Of a stretch of DNA of 7,228 nt, positions 5,892-7,228 are shown piece by piece. The position numbers were made by a program, and so were the translations under genes. Where the stretch lies: NCBI GenBank assembly GCA_017412265.1, contig JAFPYK010000140.1, forward strand, positions 1 through 7,228, read 5' to 3'. The DNA comes from Lachnospiraceae bacterium (GTDB taxonomy: Bacteria > Bacillota > Clostridia > Lachnospirales > Lachnospiraceae). Below the pieces are notes generated by a model. That model saw only the letters and a list, made by a program, of their open reading frames with translations. It was not told the origin of the DNA and ran no database searches. How positions within the stretch are numbered: the first letter of the stretch is position 1; each line of letters begins with the position of its first letter.

Positions 5892-6508
5892 AGAGAAGAA
5901 AATGGATGCGCCGGATCTGCCTGCTTGCGGCCTGCCTGATGCTCTCGGGCTGTTCGGGGCGGGAAGAAGTGCCTGCCCAGAAGCAGAAGGAGACGCAGAG
6001 CCCGGTAGCGGAGACACAGACACAGAAGGAAGAGACGACGGAAGGGACGACAGAGTCGACCACGATGTTTGAGTTTCCGACCGAGGACGAGGAAGTGGTC
6101 CGCAATCCGGACCGCTATGTGGCGGATCTGAGCAAGGAGAGCGGGATCGATATCGACCTGACGGTGTTAAATGCGACGATGACCTATGCGCAGGTCAATG
6201 ACATGATGGTGACTCCCGAGAATTATATCGGGAAAAAGGTGAAGATGGCCGGACAGTACGTGGAGTTTTTCGATGATGAGACCGGCAAGAGATACTATTC
6301 GTGCCTCATCAAGGACGCGCTGGCCTGCTGTTCGCAGGGCATCGAGTTCGTGCCGACGGAGGCGTTCACGTATCCGGACGATTATCCTCTGGAGGAGGAC
6401 AATGTGACGGTGATCGGCATCTTCGACATCTATCTGGAGGACGGCTACCGGTATGTGACACTGAAGGACGCGGTGTTTGATTTTACCTACGCGGAGAAGC
6501 AGGTGTAG
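5888..6508 (+). CDS. Uncharacterised lipoprotein at the end of the zinc operon
   Basis: This is a 206-residue predicted lipoprotein. It has a basic n-region (MKRRKWMRR), a hydrophobic core and lipobox LSGC with Cys22 as anchor. A low-complexity linker rich in Glu, Thr and Gln (24-60) tethers a folded domain of roughly 130 residues. That domain contains NPDRYV, ENYIGKKVKMAGQYVEFFDD, SCLIKDALACCSQGIEFVP (Cys139, Cys147, Cys148) and VTVIGIFDIYLEDGYRYVTLKDA, a beta-rich pattern suggesting an OB-like fold. The Cys-Cys-x-x-Gly-Ile-Glu-Phe stretch loosely recalls the C-terminus of YcgQ/TIGR03943 proteins; I cannot confirm homology. The ATG overlaps the permease stop (ATGA), with a strong ribosome site (AGGAGGAGGG, 5874-5883). 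Its operon place suggests a metal-uptake accessory, perhaps passing metal to the binding protein, but no function is established. Confidence 0.85.
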   Translation: MKRRKWMRRICLLAACLMLSGCSGREEVPAQKQKETQSPVAETQTQKEETTEGTTESTTMFEFPTEDEEVVRNPDRYVADLSKESGIDIDLTVLNATMTYAQVNDMMVTPENYIGKKVKMAGQYVEFFDDETGKRYYSCLIKDALACCSQGIEFVPTEAFTYPDDYPLEEDNVTVIGIFDIYLEDGYRYVTLKDAVFDFTYAEKQV

Positions 6509-6521
6509 ATACGGACAAGAA

Positions 6522-6547
6522 AAAAAGGAGGGGAAACCCTCCTTTTT
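6522..6547. terminator. Bidirectional terminator between the zinc operon and rpoD
   Basis: A perfect 11-bp stem, AAAAAGGAGGG (6522-6532) and CCCTCCTTTTT (6537-6547), closes a GAAA tetraloop. On the plus strand it ends in a T run after the lipoprotein gene; on the minus strand the A run (6521-6526) becomes a T run after rpoD. It sits in a 57-base gap between convergent genes and can serve both. Confidence 0.93.
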
Positions 6548-6565
6548 CTATATCAGATGATTCAA

Positions 6566-7228
6566 TTACAGGTCATCGAAGCCCTTCAGGAGCTTCGCGC
6601 GGCTCGGATGACGGAGCTTGCGCAGCGCCTTGGACTCGATCTGGCGGATACGCTCACGGGTGACCGTGAACTCCCGGCCGACCTCCTCCAGGGTCCGCAT
6701 GCGGCCGTCGTCAAGGCCGAAGCGGAGGATCAGGACGCGCTTCTCACGCTCGGTGAGTGTGTCCAGAAGCTCGCGGATCTGTGTCTGCAGGAGAGAGTAG
6801 GTCGCGGCCTCCTCCGGGCCGACGATCGTCTCGTCCTTGATAAAATCGCCCAGATGCGAGTCATCTTCCTCGCCGATCGGGGTGTCCAGGGAGATCGGGT
6901 CGGCCGAGATCTTCAGGATCTCGCGAACCTTCTCGATGGGAAGGTCCATGGCGTCGGCCAGCTCCTGCTCGGTGGGCTCGCGGCCGAGCTCCTGGGTCAG
7001 CGAGCGGGAGACCCGGTAGGTCTTGTTAATCACCTCGGACATGTGGACCGGGATGCGGATCGTGCGGGACTGGTCAGCGATGGCTCTCGTGATGGCCTGG
7101 CGGATCCACCAGGTGGCGTAGGTGCTGAACTTGTAGCCCTTGCGGTAGTCAAACTTATCCACGGCCTTGATCAGGCCCAGGTTGCCCTCCTGAATCAGGT
7201 CCAGGAAGGAGAGGCCGCGCCCGACGTA
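6566..7228 (-). CDS. rpoD: Housekeeping RNA polymerase sigma factor RpoD/SigA, C-terminal part (5' end outside window)
   Basis: The minus-strand frame is open to the right edge, giving 220 visible residues starting YVGRGLSFLDLIQEGNLGLIKA; the start codon and N-terminal region 1 lie beyond the window. Region 2 includes FDYRKGYKFSTYATWWIRQ (core binding and -10 melting) and region 2.4 TRAIADQSRTIRIPVHM. Region 3 runs through RSLTQELGREPTEQELADAM to ISLDTPIGEEDDSHLGDFI. Region 4 has LTEREKRVLILRFGLDDG and the -35-binding helix-turn-helix TLEEVGREFTVTRERIRQIE, ending KALRKLRHPSRAKLLKGFDDL. The RpoD-type WWIRQ and region 4.2 leave no doubt that this is the primary sigma factor, matching the near-consensus promoter seen at 2752-2780. 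A Met codon at 7162 is internal (it is the residue read as Val-Asp in the continuing frame) and is not the start. The stop codon is TAA (6568-6566). In Bacillota dnaG usually precedes it, off the right edge. Confidence 0.97.
   Translation of the reverse strand, partial: YVGRGLSFLDLIQEGNLGLIKAVDKFDYRKGYKFSTYATWWIRQAITRAIADQSRTIRIPVHMSEVINKTYRVSRSLTQELGREPTEQELADAMDLPIEKVREILKISADPISLDTPIGEEDDSHLGDFIKDETIVGPEEAATYSLLQTQIRELLDTLTEREKRVLILRFGLDDGRMRTLEEVGREFTVTRERIRQIESKALRKLRHPSRAKLLKGFDDL

Noticed and set aside
4890..6023. 377-codon open frame on the minus strand, rich in His, Arg and Gln
   Set aside because: Antisense to znuC, znuB and the lipoprotein gene; the biased composition mirrors the plus-strand codon usage.
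7160..7162. Met codon at 7162 as the sigma factor start
   Set aside because: Conserved region 2 sequence (LSFLDLIQEGNLGLIKA) continues upstream in frame to the window edge, so the gene is simply cut by the window.

Overview
The window looks like chromosomal DNA of a GC-rich member of the Bacillota, most likely a gut Clostridia or Lachnospiraceae-type organism. This rests on the housekeeping proteins (HlyC/CorC, YebC, SigA), strong AGGAGG-type ribosome sites, consensus sigma-A promoter elements, Gram-positive style lipoproteins and heavy use of GAG/AAG/ATC codons. The genus cannot be fixed from sequence alone. No mobile element, CRISPR array, tRNA or rRNA was seen.

Layout. Positions 1-1503 hold the 3' part of a HlyC/CorC-type CBS-domain protein gene and, 14 bases later, a complete yebC; the pair ends at a good intrinsic terminator. 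A 200-base gap with a tentative promoter and small palindromes leads to a monocistronic aldo/keto reductase gene (1706-2674), which has its own terminator. A consensus promoter covered by a perfect Fur-type palindrome then drives a tightly packed zinc-uptake-like operon: a Fur-family regulator (probably Zur), a ZnuA-like binding lipoprotein, a ZnuC-like ATPase, a ZnuB-like permease and an uncharacterised lipoprotein. It ends at a strong two-way hairpin shared with the convergent 3' end of the housekeeping sigma factor gene, rpoD/sigA, which runs off the right edge.

How it works together. The regulator should bind the palindrome over its own -10 element and shut off the whole operon when metal is plentiful. 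On metal depletion the lipoprotein would capture metal outside the membrane, ZnuB would pass it through and ZnuC would power transport. The last gene overlaps znuB by four bases and is probably an accessory of the same system.

Main oddities. An in-frame TGA splits znuB exactly where a glycine is expected, so the permease is broken, mis-sequenced or read through. The ZnuA-like protein has Arg where the third metal ligand is expected. The regulator has a Cys/His-rich metal region. The promoter is flanked by a second, imperfect operator copy 51 bases upstream of the perfect one. I see no wholly new system; the most novel part is the zinc operon with its terminal lipoprotein and divergent binding protein.
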